A stretch of 33,971 nt of DNA from Streptococcus sp. DD10 (lineage in GTDB: Bacteria > Bacillota > Bacilli > Lactobacillales > Streptococcaceae): the NCBI RefSeq assembly GCF_001578805.1, contig NZ_KQ969164.1:1-33971 (forward strand), read 5' to 3'. Below the pieces are notes generated by a model. The model made no database searches. It was not told the DNA's origin and saw nothing but the letters and a program-made list of their open reading frames with translations. The position numbers were made by a program, and so were the translations under genes. This document shows, piece after piece, positions 33,050 to 33,971 of this stretch; position 1 is the stretch's first letter, and each line of letters opens with the position of its first letter.

Positions 33050-33087
33050 GATATCTAAATGATATCATTTTGTATTATTAAAGTCAA
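33050..33087 (-). promoter_or_regulatory. SPFH operon promoter with repeated GATATC
   Basis: TTGACT (33087-33082) and TATCAT (33064-33059) on the minus strand are 17 bp apart, a good promoter. GATATC occurs at 33050-33055 and again at 33061-33066, exactly 11 bp apart, so both lie on one face of the helix. The second covers most of the -10 and the first the probable start of transcription. Ribbon-helix-helix dimers commonly bind such pairs, so self-repression is a natural guess. Confidence 0.6.
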
Positions 33088-33126
33088 AAAAATAAAGGTG
33101 AGTTTTTTAAGAAAATATATTTATAG

Positions 33127-33141
33127 AATTTTCTGAAAATT
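33127..33141. promoter_or_regulatory. CodY box upstream of ilvD
   Basis: AATTTTCTGAAAATT matches the CodY consensus AATTTTCWGAAAATT at all 15 positions. It lies 37 bp upstream of the ilvD -10, so CodY bound here should reduce ilvD transcription when branched-chain amino acids are plentiful. An AT-rich partial second copy follows at 33137-33151. The SPFH promoter is 40 bp away on the other side. Confidence 0.88.
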
Positions 33142-33178
33142 TTAAAATTTTCTTCTATGATAACTTACAAAAATGTGA

Positions 33179-33184
33179 TATAAT
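33179..33184 (+). promoter_or_regulatory. -10 of the ilvD promoter
   Basis: TATAAT at 33179-33184, with TGTGA just before, lies 35 nt upstream of the ilvD start codon. The -35 is poor (TATGAT at 33156-33161). AAGGAGAG before the ATG is the ribosome binding site. Confidence 0.65.
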
Positions 33185-33219
33185 GTAGAGAAGAGTAGCT
33201 AGACTGAAAAGGAGAGAAG

Positions 33220-33971
33220 ATGACAGAATTAGATACACGTCACCGCAGTAGCATCTATGACAGCATGGTTAAGTCACCTAACCGTGCCATGCTTCGTGCT
33301 ACAGGAATGACCGATAAAGACTTTGAAACACCGATTGTGGGAGTGATTTCAACCTGGGCTGAAAACACGCCTTGTAACATCCACCTCCATGACTTTGGAA
33401 AACTTGCCAAAAAGGGAGTTAAAGCTGCAGGTGCATGGCCTGTGCAGTTTGGGACAATTACGGTAGCAGACGGAATCGCCATGGGAACGCCTGGAATGCG
33501 CTTCTCTCTGACCTCTCGTGACATTATCGCGGACTCTATCGAAGCTGCCATGGGTGGACACAATGTGGATGCCTTTGTAGCGATTGGGGGCTGTGACAAA
33601 AACATGCCAGGCTCCATGATTGCCATTGCCAACATGGATATTCCAGCTGTCTTTGCCTATGGAGGGACCATTGCACCAGGAAATCTTGACGGAAAAGACA
33701 TCGACCTCGTTTCCGTCTTTGAAGGAATCGGAAAATGGAACCACGGAGACATGTCTGCTGAGGATGTGAAACGTCTCGAATGTAATGCCTGCCCTGGCCC
33801 TGGTGGCTGTGGTGGGATGTACACCGCTAACACCATGGCAACAGCCATTGAAGTGTTGGGGATGAGCTTGCCTGGTTCCTCCTCTCACCCTGCCGAATCC
33901 GCAGACAAGAAAGAAGACATCGAAGCAGCAGGACGTGCTGTTGTTAATATGCTCAAGATGGGCTTAAAACC
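33220..33971 (+). CDS. ilvD: Dihydroxy-acid dehydratase, 5' part
   Basis: IlvD removes water from dihydroxy acids in the synthesis of isoleucine and valine, using an iron-sulfur cluster. The first 250 codons are present; the gene runs off the window. It begins [20 protein letters not shown], then [19 protein letters not shown] near residue 38, [11 protein letters not shown] near 125 and [19 protein letters not shown] near residue 190, so the expected cluster cysteines are in place. The full protein is usually about 565 residues. AAGGAGAG is 5 nt before the ATG. A perfect CodY box upstream predicts repression by branched-chain amino acids. It is divergent from the SPFH operon. Confidence 0.96.
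   Translation, partial: MTELDTRHRSSIYDSMVKSPNRAMLRATGMTDKDFETPIVGVISTWAENTPCNIHLHDFGKLAKKGVKAAGAWPVQFGTITVADGIAMGTPGMRFSLTSRDIIADSIEAAMGGHNVDAFVAIGGCDKNMPGSMIAIANMDIPAVFAYGGTIAPGNLDGKDIDLVSVFEGIGKWNHGDMSAEDVKRLECNACPGPGGCGGMYTANTMATAIEVLGMSLPGSSSHPAESADKKEDIEAAGRAVVNMLKMGLK

Noticed and set aside
33255-33888. Long minus-strand open frames opposite ilvD
   Set aside because: They are shadows of the strongly coding ilvD frame on the plus strand, with no ribosome binding site.
1-33971. CRISPR arrays, tRNA or rRNA genes, BOX or RUP repeats, T-box leaders
   Set aside because: Looked for by eye on both strands; no regularly spaced repeats, cloverleaf-like sequences or known pneumococcal repeat motifs were found.

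Overview
The window is chromosomal DNA of a low-GC Gram-positive bacterium, almost certainly a Streptococcus of the mitis/oralis group. The evidence is the gene content and order: a ComX competence sigma factor, a Wzy-dependent capsule or receptor-polysaccharide locus of the wzg-wzh-wzd-wze-wchA-wchF type placed directly after nrdD-nrdG, the C- (zinc-free) form of ribosomal protein L33, and a match to the streptococcal CodY box. Species cannot be fixed by reading alone.

Layout. 1-1060: AT-rich DNA with a decayed IS200-type insertion sequence. 1123-1756: a ComX-type sigma factor (minus strand) and its control region, with ComE-type direct repeats, back to back with hslO. 1757-4882 (plus): hslO and dusB overlap, then a membrane-anchored phosphodiester-glycosidase-like protein. 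4886-4913: a two-way terminator where the plus-strand genes meet the polysaccharide operon.

4918-21774 (minus): one tightly packed 16-gene polysaccharide operon. In transcription order it holds the regulatory and chain-length genes wzg-wzh-wzd-wze, the initiating glucose-1-phosphate transferase wchA, the rhamnosyltransferase wchF, a GT4 glycosyltransferase, a Stealth phosphotransferase, a DUF1919 protein, two GT2 glycosyltransferases, wzy, wzx, glf, a second Stealth phosphotransferase and a putative galactofuranosyltransferase. The expected product is a Glc-Rha-based repeat unit with galactofuranose and one or two phosphodiester bridges, assembled on undecaprenyl phosphate, flipped by Wzx and polymerised by Wzy. 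The dTDP-rhamnose genes (rmlACBD) are not in the window.

22173-26304 (minus): the anaerobic ribonucleotide reductase operon nrdD - 46-residue basic protein - two tandem GNAT acetyltransferases - nrdG. Its promoter is overlapped by a perfect 18-bp inverted repeat that resembles paired NrdR boxes. 26422-28221 (minus): a large membrane protein preceded by a 43-residue protein; a near-consensus ComX (CIN) box lies upstream. 28295-32018 (minus): yitT-type membrane protein, aspS, rpmG, rpmF and a ribbon-helix-helix protein. 32021-33028: an SPFH/Band-7 membrane protein that forms a two-gene operon with the ribbon-helix-helix gene. 33220 to the end (plus): the first 250 codons of ilvD, behind a perfect CodY box.

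The best leads for undescribed biology are the SPFH plus ribbon-helix-helix operon with a candidate self-operator, the polysaccharide operon with two Stealth enzymes and a DUF1919 protein, and the probable competence-induced 43-residue/membrane-protein pair. Comparisons with known proteins are from memory; no database search was made.
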